Counted from the stretch's first letter, positions 25,147 through 35,411 are shown. The stretch: DNA of 64,000 nt from an uncultured Hyphomicrobiales bacterium (GCA_903847605.1 CAINED010000031.1:1-64000), one strand, 5' to 3'. The notes: a model not told the origin generated them from the sequence alone. Made by a program: numbers and translations.

Positions 25147-26589
25147 ATGCGGACGGGGAAGCAATTTATCGAAAGCCTGCGCGATGGCCGCGAAGTCTGG
25201 CTGGATGGCGAGCGCGTGAAGGATGTCACCGAACATCCGCACCTGCGCCCCTCCATCGATTCGACAGCCCGCCTTTACGACATGCAATTCGAAGCGGCCC
25301 ATCGCGGAACGCTGACCGTCGCGAGCGCGGAGACCGGCGGAGAAATTGGCCGTACCTTCCAGATTCCGCGCACGCGCGAAGACCTAGTCGCGCGACGCCA
25401 GGCGACGCGTTTGTGGATGGAAAGTTCGTTCGGCTTCATGGGTCGTGCGCCGGATTTCCTCAATGCCACGATCATGGCACTGAAGACCAAGAGCGCCTTT
25501 TTCGCCCGTCAATCACGCGAGCACCAGCAGGCCGTGGAAGCCTACTATCTCCACGCAGCGTCAAACGATATTTTCCTCACCCACGCATTGAACGATCCAC
25601 TGCCGAACAAGACGCGGGCGCGCCACGCGCAGGAAGATGCGGGCGTCGTCCTCCATGGCGTCGAGGAAACCGGCAAGGGCCTCTTCGTTTCCGGAGCCAA
25701 GGTCGTCGCAACAGCGGCGGCCTATGCGAACGAGGCGATCGTGTTTCCGATGCCCAACAATCTCGTGCCGAGCGACGAGCGCCACGCGTTGGCCGCCTGC
25801 ATCCCCATGGATACACCGGGCCTGAAAGTGCTGTGCCGCGCGTCATTCGCGCATCCCGGACGCGTGCGCGATTTTCCGTTGTCGTCGCGCTTCGACGAAA
25901 TGGATTCGGTGCTCGTTTTCGACCGCGTATTCATTCCCTGGGAGCGCGTCTTTCTCTATGGCGACATCGCTCTCATCAACGCGATGTTCGCGACCTGCCG
26001 CGTTCGGGACATGACGGCCCATCAGACAGCGATACGGTTGCTGGTGAAGCTCGAATTCATTTATGCGCTAATGGTGAAAATCGCACGCGCGCTCGGCACC
26101 GAGGAGACGACCGGCGTTTCGCTTCTGCTCGGGGAGACGGCGGCACAGGTCGAAATCGTCCGCAATGCCATTCTGGCCGCGGAAGCCGAAGCGAAGGTCG
26201 ATCCGGAAAACGGCATGATTTATCCGGATTTCACGGCGTTGCTGGTGCCGCGCGTCATGGGTCCGCGAATCTACGGCGAGTTCGTACACAGGCTGCGCCG
26301 CATCTCCGGCTCGACGCTGATGCAGGCGCCAGCCTCGCTCGACGATTTCGACAGTGCTGCCGGTCCTTTCATGAAGCGCTATCTCGCCGGCACGGGCGCG
26401 AGCGCCGAAGAAAAAATCGAACTGGCGCGCCTCGCATGGGACATCTGCGGCACGGAATTCGGTTCCCGGCATGTCCTCTACGAGTTGTTTTACGCAGGCG
26501 ATCCCGACGCCATCATGGCCGGCATGCACAGGGGCTATGCGCACAAGGATGCGCATCTTGCCATGTTCGACAGGTTTATGAAGGGATAG
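25147..26589 (+). CDS. hpaB: 4-hydroxyphenylacetate 3-monooxygenase, oxygenase component (HpaB family)
   Basis: 480 residues, in the range of FADH2-dependent two-component phenol hydroxylases. Family blocks: RDGREVWLDGERV, RLYDMQFE, GFMGRAPDFLN, FLTHALNDP and IPWERVFLYGD. HpaB hydroxylates 4-hydroxyphenylacetate to homoprotocatechuate, the substrate of HpaD encoded on the other strand. No HpaC-type flavin reductase is visible, so reduced flavin must come from elsewhere. Close relatives acting on other phenols exist, so the substrate is inferred from context. The gene ends 3 bp before the convergent livF gene. Confidence 0.87.
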   Translation: MRTGKQFIESLRDGREVWLDGERVKDVTEHPHLRPSIDSTARLYDMQFEAAHRGTLTVASAETGGEIGRTFQIPRTREDLVARRQATRLWMESSFGFMGRAPDFLNATIMALKTKSAFFARQSREHQQAVEAYYLHAASNDIFLTHALNDPLPNKTRARHAQEDAGVVLHGVEETGKGLFVSGAKVVATAAAYANEAIVFPMPNNLVPSDERHALAACIPMDTPGLKVLCRASFAHPGRVRDFPLSSRFDEMDSVLVFDRVFIPWERVFLYGDIALINAMFATCRVRDMTAHQTAIRLLVKLEFIYALMVKIARALGTEETTGVSLLLGETAAQVEIVRNAILAAEAEAKVDPENGMIYPDFTALLVPRVMGPRIYGEFVHRLRRISGSTLMQAPASLDDFDSAAGPFMKRYLAGTGASAEEKIELARLAWDICGTEFGSRHVLYELFYAGDPDAIMAGMHRGYAHKDAHLAMFDRFMKG

Positions 26590-26592
26590 GCG

Positions 26593-27297
26593 TTACTGCG
26601 CCACGACGAGACGCGCGAGCAGTTCTTCATCCGCAAGAAGTCCGGCGCTCGGCCCGCTGTGAATCACGCGCCCGCGGCTCATCACAAGCGCATTCTGCGT
26701 GACGCGCAGCGTCATTTTCGCATGCTGCTCGACCAGGATGACAGCCAACGCTTCTTCGCGGATCAGCTTTTCGACCGCCTTCAGGATCGATTCGATAATG
26801 ATCGGCGCAAGTCCCTCGAACGGTTCGTCCATCAGCAGGATGCCGGGATTGCCCATCAGCGCGCGGCCGATCGAGAGCATCTGCTGCTCGCCGCCCGAAA
26901 GCTGATTGCCCCTGTTGCGCCTGCGGTTGCCGAGATTGGGGAAGAGTTCGAAAATGCGCTCAAGCGTCCACTTCCCGCCTTGCGCTTCAGCCACAAGAAG
27001 ATTTTCCTCAACCGAAAGCGACGGGAAAATTTCGCGTGTCTGCGGCACGTAACCGATACCGCGGCGGCAGCGTTCGTAAATTGGCAGGTTCTCGATTTTT
27101 TCGCCGCGATATTTGATCTCGCCGCCGTGATACGTCGTGCGGCCCATGATTGTGGCGAGCAGCGTCGTCTTGCCGACGCCGTTGCGCCCCAGCACGGCCA
27201 GCGAGCCCTGTTCCGGCAGCGTGAAATCGACATCTTCGAGAATGACGGTCTCGCCATAGCCCGCGCGCAGTTTCGAAACGGAGAGAACGTCAGTCAT
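26593..27297 (-). CDS. livF: Branched-chain/aromatic-acid ABC transporter ATP-binding protein LivF
   Basis: 234 residues. Walker A GRNGVGKTT, signature LSGGEQQ, Walker B ILLMDEPFEG and the LivF-typical GRNGVGKTT-LLATIMG spacing are present. It is one of two ATPases of a LivFGMHK importer. The start at 27297 lies inside the end of livG (8-bp overlap) with a GGGGAGGG site; a longer upstream frame is rejected. It is the last gene of the five-gene operon. Confidence 0.92.
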   Translation of the reverse strand: MTDVLSVSKLRAGYGETVILEDVDFTLPEQGSLAVLGRNGVGKTTLLATIMGRTTYHGGEIKYRGEKIENLPIYERCRRGIGYVPQTREIFPSLSVEENLLVAEAQGGKWTLERIFELFPNLGNRRRNRGNQLSGGEQQMLSIGRALMGNPGILLMDEPFEGLAPIIIESILKAVEKLIREEALAVILVEQHAKMTLRVTQNALVMSRGRVIHSGPSAGLLADEELLARLVVAQ

Positions 27298-28054
27298 GGC
27301 CGCCCTCCCCGAGATAGACGTCGCGAACGCGCTGGTCATTGGCGATCTGGTCCGGCGCTCCCTCGGTGAGCACCGCGCCCTGCACAAGGACAGTGATGCG
27401 CTCGGCAAAGCGGAAGACCAGTTCCATGTCGTGCTCGATAATCAGGATCGCTATGTCCTTGGGCAGCTCTGCGAGCACGTCGAGAATGCGGCCGGACTCG
27501 ATGGACGGCACGCCCGCCGCCGGCTCGTCGAGTAGCAACGCTTTTGGTTTCAAGCCAAGCGCAATCGCGATTTCGATCAGGCGCTGCTTGCCATAGGGAA
27601 GATCGCGCACGACTGTCAGCGCTTCGTCGCGCAGTCCCATCTTTTCGAGATGCGACATCGCCTCGTCGCGAATGGCGCTGTAGCCGCTCGCCGGTTTCCA
27701 CATGCGCAGCGCAACGCCCTCGCGCTCGGCGATGCCCATGGCGACGTTGTCGAGGGCCGGGAGACTGCGAAACAGCGAGGTGATCTGGAATGTACGCCCG
27801 AGGCCGCGCTGCGTGCGCGCCGCCTGCGACATCGTGGTGATGTCCTCGCCATTCATGAAGATGCGGCCGGAGCTTGATGGCAGCGCGCCCGTCAGCATGT
27901 TCACGAAGGTCGTCTTGCCCGCTCCGTTGGGGCCGATCAGGGCGTGGCGTGCGCCCTGTTCGAGACGAAAGTTGATGTCGTCGGCGACCGTCAGCGCGCC
28001 GAAGGCCTTGCACAGCATTTGCGTTTCGAGTGCGGGTGTCGCTAAGGCGCTCAT
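27290..28054 (-). CDS. livG: Branched-chain/aromatic-acid ABC transporter ATP-binding protein LivG
   Basis: 254 residues. Walker A GPNGAGKTT, the LivG-type signature LPYGKQRLIEIA and Walker B ALLLDEPAAGV are all present, with the C-terminal extension typical of LivG. It overlaps livM by 4 bp (ATGA) and livF by 8 bp, indicating tight translational coupling. It powers uptake of hydrophobic amino acids or, in many alphaproteobacteria, aromatic acids. Confidence 0.92.
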   Translation of the reverse strand: MSALATPALETQMLCKAFGALTVADDINFRLEQGARHALIGPNGAGKTTFVNMLTGALPSSSGRIFMNGEDITTMSQAARTQRGLGRTFQITSLFRSLPALDNVAMGIAEREGVALRMWKPASGYSAIRDEAMSHLEKMGLRDEALTVVRDLPYGKQRLIEIAIALGLKPKALLLDEPAAGVPSIESGRILDVLAELPKDIAILIIEHDMELVFRFAERITVLVQGAVLTEGAPDQIANDQRVRDVYLGEGGHD

Positions 28055-29022
28055 GACTTGCGCACCCTGGCGGAAATCTTGTCGATGAGGCCGAGTATGC
28101 CGCCGCGCGCGAAGAAGACGACGATCAGCAAAAGGAAGCCCACGCCGAACGACCAGTATTCCGGAAACTGCTTGGCGAGTTCATCATGCGCGATGAGGTA
28201 GACTGTCGGTCCGACGAATGCGCCGTAGATGCGCCCGACGCCACCGAGGATGAGCATGACGAGCACGTCGCCGGCGATTTCGAAACTCAGCACGTTTAGG
28301 CCGACGCTTTGCGTCGTTTGCGTTAGCAGCACGCCCGCTATGCCCGCTATGCCTGCCGAGATTGTATAGACGACCAGCAGGCGCTTGTAGACCGGCGCGC
28401 CCAGCGCATGCATGCGCGCGGTATTCTCGCGTATGCCCGTCAGCATCGCCCCGAAGGGCGAATAGACCATGCGCCGTACGAAAAACCAGACGATGAAGAG
28501 CACGACAAGGCAATAGACATAGCCCGTCTTGCCGATGAAATCGAATTCGAACACGCCGAAGAGCGGATTGACCTGCACGCCCGGCAGTCCGTCCGCGCCA
28601 CCTGTCAGCCAGTTCGCTTTGTTGCCGACTTCCATCATGATCGCGGCGATGGCGAGCGTCAGCATGAGCTGGGTGAGATCCTTCGTGCGCAGAACGACAG
28701 CGCCCGTGATCGCGCCGAAGCCCGCGCCGATCGCCGCGCCTGCAATCAACTGGAGAAACGGATCGTGGATCCCGGCCTTCACGCTGAGAATTCCGGCCGT
28801 GTAAGCGCCCAGTCCGAGAAACACGCTATGGCCGAGCGTGATGATGCCCGCGTATCCGAGGATCAGGTCGAGCGACAGCGTGAACAGGATGAAGATAAGA
28901 ATGCGTGCGCCGAGCGAAAGATATTCGGGCAGCAGGAAAAAGGCTGCAATGGCGACCAGCCATGGCAGGATTTCGAGCACGCCGATGCGCGAGCCGCGCG
29001 CATAACCGCCGGAATGCATCAT
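28051..29022 (-). CDS. livM: Branched-chain/aromatic-acid ABC transporter permease LivM
   Basis: 323 residues with about nine hydrophobic segments. The LivM cytoplasmic loop ALRTKDLTQLMLTLA-type region appears as GAVVLRTKDLTQLMLTLAI, with GYAGIITLGHSVFLGLGAY and GVGRIYGAFVGPTVY. The start at 29022 overlaps the livH stop (ATGA); an upstream in-frame start would run well into livH. It pairs with LivH to form the membrane channel. Confidence 0.9.
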   Translation of the reverse strand: MMHSGGYARGSRIGVLEILPWLVAIAAFFLLPEYLSLGARILIFILFTLSLDLILGYAGIITLGHSVFLGLGAYTAGILSVKAGIHDPFLQLIAGAAIGAGFGAITGAVVLRTKDLTQLMLTLAIAAIMMEVGNKANWLTGGADGLPGVQVNPLFGVFEFDFIGKTGYVYCLVVLFIVWFFVRRMVYSPFGAMLTGIRENTARMHALGAPVYKRLLVVYTISAGIAGIAGVLLTQTTQSVGLNVLSFEIAGDVLVMLILGGVGRIYGAFVGPTVYLIAHDELAKQFPEYWSFGVGFLLLIVVFFARGGILGLIDKISARVRKS

Positions 29023-29894
29023 GAGCGCACTCCGAACAGGCCCTGCGGACGCCACAACAGCACGGCGATCGTCGCCGCATAGATCAGGAACGCACCGAGT
29101 TCCGGCAGCCAGTATTTCGTCGCGGTGTCGGCAATCCCGATCAGCAGCGCTGCGATGAAGGGCCCGCTGAGACTGCCGAGCCCGCCGACAGCGACCACGA
29201 TCATGAAGTACACGAGATTTTCGAGCGGATAGGTCGACTGCACTGGCAAAATATCCGAGCCGAGCGCGCCGCCGAGACCGGCGAGACCGCTGCCGAGCGC
29301 GAAGGTCAACATGAACAGCCGGTTCGTATTGATGCCGACAGATTGCGCCATGTCGCGATTATCGACCGCAGCGCGCACCATCGCGCCCCAGCGCGTCCGT
29401 TCGACGCCGAACCAGAGGGCAGCCACAATGAGGCCGCTGAAGATGATGAGTACGACACGGAACGTCGGAAAATCCCTGCCGAATAGCGGGATCTGCCCCT
29501 TGAGATAATCGGGCAGGAAGAGCGGCGCAGCCTGCGTGCCATAGAGATAGCGCGCCACGGCGATGGACATGAAGATCAGGCCCATCGTGAACAGGACCTG
29601 CGGCAATTCACCGGCGGAATAGAGCTTGGAATAAAGGAGCCGTTCGAGCACCACGCTTGCGACCGCAACGACAACGAACGCGAGCAGAAGCGCCAGCGGG
29701 AACGGCACGCCATAGCGTCCCATGGCGGTGGACAGCAGCAACCCTCCCGCCATGGCGAAAACGCCATGGGCGAGATTGACGAACCCCATGAGGCCCATCG
29801 TCACCGACAGGCCCACGGAGATCACGTAGAGGATCATGCCGTAAGCGACCCCGTGAAAGAGGACGCTTACGAGCGAAGACAGAAAAGCTTGCAT
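29019..29894 (-). CDS. livH: Branched-chain/aromatic-acid ABC transporter permease LivH
   Basis: 291 residues, about eight membrane segments. Family motifs are GLMGFVNLAHGVFAMAGG near residue 34, RAAVDNRDMAQSVGINTNR (the EAA-like cytoplasmic loop) and GGLGSLSGPFIAALLIG. It is the first membrane gene after livK (15-bp gap) in the livKHMGF operon. Confidence 0.92.
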   Translation of the reverse strand: MQAFLSSLVSVLFHGVAYGMILYVISVGLSVTMGLMGFVNLAHGVFAMAGGLLLSTAMGRYGVPFPLALLLAFVVVAVASVVLERLLYSKLYSAGELPQVLFTMGLIFMSIAVARYLYGTQAAPLFLPDYLKGQIPLFGRDFPTFRVVLIIFSGLIVAALWFGVERTRWGAMVRAAVDNRDMAQSVGINTNRLFMLTFALGSGLAGLGGALGSDILPVQSTYPLENLVYFMIVVAVGGLGSLSGPFIAALLIGIADTATKYWLPELGAFLIYAATIAVLLWRPQGLFGVRS

Positions 29895-29909
29895 CAGTTG
29901 GGCCGCGGC

Positions 29910-31106
29910 TTACTTTTTGTCTTTCTGCATGATCTGCCAGGGATCCTTGACGGCGACGGATGCAGTCTCGATCTCGACATTCACCAATTCGCCGCCGACG
30001 CGGCGCGTTTCGCGCAGATATTCGTTCTGCACGATGTCGCGCGTTTCTGGATCAATGGAGATCGTGCCGCGCGGAGACTGATCCGTCTTGAAGTTCTTCA
30101 TGATCTCGACGGTCTTCTCGGGATTGAGCTTGCCGTTCTGCTTCTTGATCGCGTCGAAGATCATGGCCATGCCGTCCCATGAGGCGGCGGCAGCGAAATT
30201 CGGCGTCGCCTTGTCGCCGTATTCCTTGCGCCATGCGGCGACGAAGGCCTTGTTCGCGGGGCGGTCGCCCGCGGCCGAATAGTGGAACATGGTGATCGTG
30301 CCGATGGCTTCGTCGCCGATGTTCGGCAGTTCTTCCTCGGGCACGATGTCGCCGGTGCCGATCAGCTTGATGCCCGAGCTCTTGAGGCCGAGATCGACAA
30401 AGCCCTTCATCATCGCCGTCGCCGTGCGGCCGGCCGGCAGGAACACCATCATCGCATCCGGCTTGGCGTCCTTCACGCGTTGCAGGAAGGGCGCGAAGTC
30501 GGCCGTCGCAACGGGCGCGCGGATCACGCCGACGATTTCGCCGCCGGCCTTCGTATAGGAAGAGGTGTAGGCTTCCTGGCAGTCATGGCCAGGCGCATAG
30601 TCGGAAACGAGGATGAAGGTCTTCTTCAACGTCTTGGCCGCCCAGGTGCCGAGCGGCACGCAGTGCTGGTAAATCGTGAAGGACGAGCGGACGTAATAGG
30701 GCGAGCGTGTCACCACCACCGACGTGCCGGCGTTGACCAGCACAGTCGGGATCTTCGCCTGCGTCGCGATCGGAGCGATCGCCATGGCGTTCGGCGTGAA
30801 AGTGATGCCCGAGAGAATATCGACCTTGTCGCGCACGACGAGTTCCTGCGCGAGCTGGCGGGCCTTGTCCGGGTTCGCGCCGCCGTCGTCACGGTTTATG
30901 ATCTCGATCTTGACGCCGGGCGGAAGCTGGTCGGCGTGCAGCTTGATGTAGAGGCGGAAGGCCCGGTCGATCATCTCGCCGAAGCTCGCCTGCGGCCCCG
31001 AGAATGTATTGACGACGCCGATCTTGATGGTTTGGGCGCTGGCGCCCACCGTCAGCGCAGCAACGGCCACCGCCGCCACAGCCGAACGCAACCCTGCCTT
31101 CTGCAT
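29910..31106 (-). CDS. livK: Branched-chain amino acid/aromatic acid ABC transporter binding protein LivK-type
   Basis: 398 residues with a Sec signal peptide (QKAGLRSAVAAVAVAALTVGASAQ). The mature start TIKIGVVNTFSGPQASFGEMI and later INRDDGGANPDKARQLAQEL are typical of type-I periplasmic binding proteins. In soil alphaproteobacteria many such proteins bind aromatic acids such as hydroxybenzoates or coumarate. With hpa genes adjacent, uptake of 4-hydroxyphenylacetate or a relative is a fair hypothesis. The start at 31106 follows GGAGGGG; the longer frame overlaps the divergent gene and is rejected. It is the first gene of the operon. Confidence 0.9.
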   Translation of the reverse strand: MQKAGLRSAVAAVAVAALTVGASAQTIKIGVVNTFSGPQASFGEMIDRAFRLYIKLHADQLPPGVKIEIINRDDGGANPDKARQLAQELVVRDKVDILSGITFTPNAMAIAPIATQAKIPTVLVNAGTSVVVTRSPYYVRSSFTIYQHCVPLGTWAAKTLKKTFILVSDYAPGHDCQEAYTSSYTKAGGEIVGVIRAPVATADFAPFLQRVKDAKPDAMMVFLPAGRTATAMMKGFVDLGLKSSGIKLIGTGDIVPEEELPNIGDEAIGTITMFHYSAAGDRPANKAFVAAWRKEYGDKATPNFAAAASWDGMAMIFDAIKKQNGKLNPEKTVEIMKNFKTDQSPRGTISIDPETRDIVQNEYLRETRRVGGELVNVEIETASVAVKDPWQIMQKDKK

Positions 31107-31293
31107 AAACCCCTCCATGCGTACGCGCCACCACAAGCCGGGCGGCGGGAACAGGCTCGATAGCAGGTTTTTTGGGGGCGAAATAGCCGGATTTCTGCGG
31201 CGGACACGCTGGTCCGCGGTCTCCCGCGCGGCTGTCAGGAACAATCCCCGGCGAGGCGGCGTTCTGCAACGGGGCTCAGTTAAGGAGAATGTC

Positions 31294-31608
31294 ATGAAAA
31301 ACTTGGCCGCAATCGGTATCGCCGGCTCTCTCTTGTTCAGTGCAGCCGCCATCGCGCAGACGGCGACAGTGCAAATCTCACCTCAACAGCGCACCGAAAT
31401 CCGCCAGTACATGGTTCAGGAAAAGGTGCGCCCCGTCGTGATCCAGGAGCGCATGGCAATCGGCTCCACGATGTCGCCCAACGTCGATCTCAACGATTTC
31501 CCCGCCAAATGGGGCGACATCGGCACGAAATACAGATACGTCTACAGCAACAACAACGTTTATCTTGTCGACCCCGGCAGCCGCCGCGTGGTGGACGTGA
31601 TCGAGTAA
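31294..31608 (+). CDS. DUF1236-type small secreted protein
   Basis: 104 residues: a cleavable signal peptide (MKNLAAIGIAGSLLFSAAAIA), then a domain with TEIRQYMVQEKVRPV and KYRYVYSNNNVYLVDPGSRRVVDVIE. This is the DUF1236 pattern common in Hyphomicrobiales; the C-terminal YVYSNNxVYLVDPxSRRVV strand pair is diagnostic. The function is unknown and the location is likely periplasmic. AAGGAG lies 7 nt before the ATG. The gene is divergent from livK and followed by a short hairpin with T-rich tail. Confidence 0.85.
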   Translation: MKNLAAIGIAGSLLFSAAAIAQTATVQISPQQRTEIRQYMVQEKVRPVVIQERMAIGSTMSPNVDLNDFPAKWGDIGTKYRYVYSNNNVYLVDPGSRRVVDVIE

Positions 31609-31655
31609 CGCCCGTCGCTTCAACGCCTTCAATACTGCGCTCGCCAGGGCTTTAC

Positions 31656-31679
31656 CGCCCTCGGCGGGCGCTTTCGTTT
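31656..31679 (+). terminator. Candidate terminator after the DUF1236 gene
   Basis: CGCCC (31656-31660) and GGGCG (31666-31670) form a short GC stem with a 5-nt loop, followed by CTTTCGTTT. It is a weak Rho-independent terminator, 48 bp after the stop. Confidence 0.45.
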
Positions 31680-31707
31680 ATTAACGCGCGGGCTGGCGGA
31701 AGTTGTT

Positions 31708-31783
<76 letters not shown>

Positions 31784-31796
31784 GTCCAAATGGACA

Positions 31797-31824
31797 GCGC
31801 CGGTCATCTCCTGATGTCCGGCGC
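31797..31824 (-). terminator. Hairpin between leuA and tRNA-Lys
   Basis: GCGCCGG-T-CATC and GATG-T-CCGGCGC form an 11-bp stem with one T-T mismatch and a TCCT loop (plus-strand reading). It has no T-run on either side. It may end leuA transcription in a Rho-assisted way or mark an RNA-processing site ahead of the tRNA. Confidence 0.4.
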
Positions 31825-31886
31825 GAACGAGGGGGCCTTTAGCAAAGGTCGCCCCGCCTGTCCACCCATATTCCGAATTCTCGGCG

Positions 31887-33470
<1,584 letters not shown>

Positions 33471-33541
33471 GAAACTGATCCTGATCACTTGGCGCCGCTA
33501 GCTTTGCAATGGAGCGCCCGTTGGCTTCAATCGGTTGCGAT

Positions 33542-33582
33542 CCCCTGAGCGCCAGGGCGAATGCCCGGCCGGCCCTCAGGGG
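33542..33582 (-). promoter_or_regulatory. leuA leader hairpin (attenuator-like)
   Basis: CCCCTGAG (33542-33549) and CTCAGGGG (33575-33582) are perfect 8-bp complements enclosing an inner GGGC/GCCC stem. The outer stem includes the stop codon of the Leu-rich leader peptide. No T-run follows on the minus strand, so it may act on leuA translation or with Rho rather than as a classic terminator. Confidence 0.55.
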
Positions 33583-33662
33583 CGGCTAAGAAGCAGAAGG
33601 GCAGTATGCGAGGAGGCAGCCGCAGACGCGCGGGCAGCCGGTGCGGCGCCCCTGTCCATCAT
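33576..33662 (-). CDS. leuL: leuA leader peptide with four consecutive Leu codons
   Basis: A 28-residue reading frame, MMDRGAAPAARASAAASS then HTALLLLSRP, ends with CTT CTG CTT CTT just before its last three codons. It lies between a candidate promoter and leuA, and its stop falls inside the long hairpin, the usual geometry of leucine attenuation: ribosomes stalled on the Leu codons when charged tRNA-Leu is scarce would change the RNA folding. The start codon is one of two adjacent ATGs (33662 or 33659); the ribosome binding site is weak. Confidence 0.65.
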   Translation of the reverse strand: MMDRGAAPAARASAAASSHTALLLLSRP

Positions 33663-33729
33663 GCGATTTGTGGCGAAATCAGCCACGCCAAAACTCCCGC
33701 TGCGCCGGCCGAGAGGCCAGCTACCGCCT

Positions 33730-33758
33730 AAATAGCCGCAATAACCTGCATTTTGCAA
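33730..33758 (-). promoter_or_regulatory. Candidate leuA promoter
   Basis: Minus strand TTGCAA (33753-33758), 17 bp, then CTATTT (33730-33735). It lies about 70 bp upstream of the Leu-rich leader peptide, a reasonable leader start. Confidence 0.45.
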
Positions 33759-33852
33759 GCGGGATCGCACTAGACCGCCGATCCGCGGTTAACGGCACGA
33801 CGTGACGCAAGGAATCCGCGGCAGGCGGCCGATCAACAATCGAGACGACGGC

Positions 33853-34296
33853 CTAGGCGCTTTTCGCGGCCAGATTCATCGCAACATGGATCAAATCGGT
33901 CGCCAGCGCGGTGTCGCAGAACTCGATCATATGCGCTACCTTGCCCTCGCGGAAAGTAACGAGATCGAAGAGATCGGTCTCGACGATCTGGTTCGTCGGG
34001 ATGAAGCGCTGCCGGGTCCGGTAGCGGACGGCCGCGCGATTGCCGTCGATGACGAGATCCAGAATTTCGTGGTCGATCCACTCCCAGGCTTCGACAAGCG
34101 ATTTCATGAGGCTGCGGATACCCTCCGCTGCGTCCACACGCGTCGCTATGCGGCCCGGGCCGGCCGCTCCTGCCAACTCGAAGACAGCATCATGCGCGAA
34201 CAATTCGGCCGCCAAAGCCGCATTGTTCATTTTCCGGACGGAATAAATATGATCGACAAGCGCTTGGACAGTTGTGCGATCCAACAGTGCCTCCAT
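33853..34296 (-). CDS. NTF2/SnoaL-like small protein
   Basis: 147 residues with the alpha+beta cone pattern of SnoaL-like proteins: N-terminal helices (VQALVDHIYSVRKMNNAALAAEL), FAHDAVFELAG, WEWIDHEILDLVIDGNRAAVRYR and a final strand FREGKVAHMIEF. Such proteins are polyketide cyclases, isomerases or of unknown role. It lies 83 bp downstream of the Bug gene array on the same strand and could be its last gene. Two other NTF2-like genes lie at 46481 and 47181. An ATG at 34296 (or TTG at 34299) is the likely start; no strong ribosome binding site is visible. Confidence 0.78.
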   Translation of the reverse strand: MEALLDRTTVQALVDHIYSVRKMNNAALAAELFAHDAVFELAGAAGPGRIATRVDAAEGIRSLMKSLVEAWEWIDHEILDLVIDGNRAAVRYRTRQRFIPTNQIVETDLFDLVTFREGKVAHMIEFCDTALATDLIHVAMNLAAKSA

Positions 34297-34379
34297 CAAG
34301 TAATCGTCAAGGCTTTGCCCGGTGCGGCCCTCATGTCAACGCTGTCAATGGCAATGCATACGATTGCAAATGTAACAAC

Positions 34380-35411
34380 CTATTGATCGAAAATTTTCGT
34401 CAACTCCGCCGCCACTTCCTTTGGCAAGGATACAGTCTTTGCCGCGGCCGCTGCCGCTTCCTCGCCGCTTGCCGGGATGATGTCGTGATTGCGCTTTTTC
34501 GCGGCTTCGATAAACGCCGGATCTTTCAGCATCGCCTGAAACGCGGCGCGCAAGGCCGCAACACGGTCGTCCGGCATGCCCGGAGGCCCAATCAGAGAGC
34601 GTCCCATCAGCGCGGATGATGACATGAATTCCAGCATCTGCCGCTCACGGTCATTGCGCGCGAGATCGAGCAGCAATTGTACGTTGGGAATGCTCGGGTC
34701 CTTGCGCAGATTGATCTGCAGCATGTGCACGAACTTGCCGTCCTCGACTTCCTTCGCGCGCGTTTGTGTCCAGCCGACCAACGAACCGGCGCGGCCATGG
34801 GCCTCGCCCCGCTCCATCGCAAGCGTCATCTCGCCCATCGCCTGATAGCCGCCAACGATCTTGAATTTCGTGCCGTAGACCGCGTTCAGCAAGGTCGGCA
34901 ATTGATGCGTGATCGAACCACGGCCCGTGGAGGCGACGATCACCTCTTTCGATTTCGCGCCTTCGACCGTCGTCGCCGGCGCATTCGAAGTGACGGTCAG
35001 CGTCGACGTGATCATGCTGAGCACGCCAATCCACTTCATCTTCGCCATGTCGAATTGGATGCCTTCGGGCTTGAGCACCTGCTCGCCGGCGAGCGTCTCA
35101 TGTACCGCGCCCAGGACCGTGCCGTCCTGCGGGGCGACATTGGCCAGATGATTGGCGGCGCGAACACCGCCCGCGCCGGGCATGCTTTGCAGGATCAACG
35201 TCGGCTTGCCCGGAATATGCGGCCCCAGAAAGTCGGCCGCGAGTTGCGCATAGGTGTAATAGGTCGACGCAGGTCCGGTGGAAACGACGACGCGGACCGT
35301 CTTGCCTTTATAGAAGTCCTCGACCGATTGCGCCGATGCGCCCTGCCCGAGCATGATAGCCAGGAGGGGGATCGAAAGCGTCCCGGCGCGCAACGAAGTT
35401 CTGATCGGCAT
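34380..35411 (-). CDS. Bug/TctC-family periplasmic binding protein 1 (divergent member)
   Basis: 343 residues with a Sec signal (RTSLRAGTLSIPLLAIMLGQGASAQ). The two-lobed Bug fold is recognisable (GKTVRVVVSTGPAS, LQSMPGAGGVRAANHL, and IGPPGMPDDRVAALRAAFQAM), but the sequence is the most divergent of the five tandem members. Its mature start SVEDFYKGKTV is typical of a separate Bug subgroup. It is last in the array, 69 bp after Bug 2; that gap contains a 14-bp tandem repeat. Bug proteins capture organic acids for tripartite tricarboxylate transporters, whose membrane subunits are not encoded here. Confidence 0.87.
   Translation of the reverse strand: MPIRTSLRAGTLSIPLLAIMLGQGASAQSVEDFYKGKTVRVVVSTGPASTYYTYAQLAADFLGPHIPGKPTLILQSMPGAGGVRAANHLANVAPQDGTVLGAVHETLAGEQVLKPEGIQFDMAKMKWIGVLSMITSTLTVTSNAPATTVEGAKSKEVIVASTGRGSITHQLPTLLNAVYGTKFKIVGGYQAMGEMTLAMERGEAHGRAGSLVGWTQTRAKEVEDGKFVHMLQINLRKDPSIPNVQLLLDLARNDRERQMLEFMSSSALMGRSLIGPPGMPDDRVAALRAAFQAMLKDPAFIEAAKKRNHDIIPASGEEAAAAAAKTVSLPKEVAAELTKIFDQ

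Noticed and set aside
25125-26702. 525-residue open frame overlapping the HpaB-like gene
   Set aside because: It is the same strand in another frame; the sequence is Arg-rich without family motifs, whereas the HpaB frame has clear ones.
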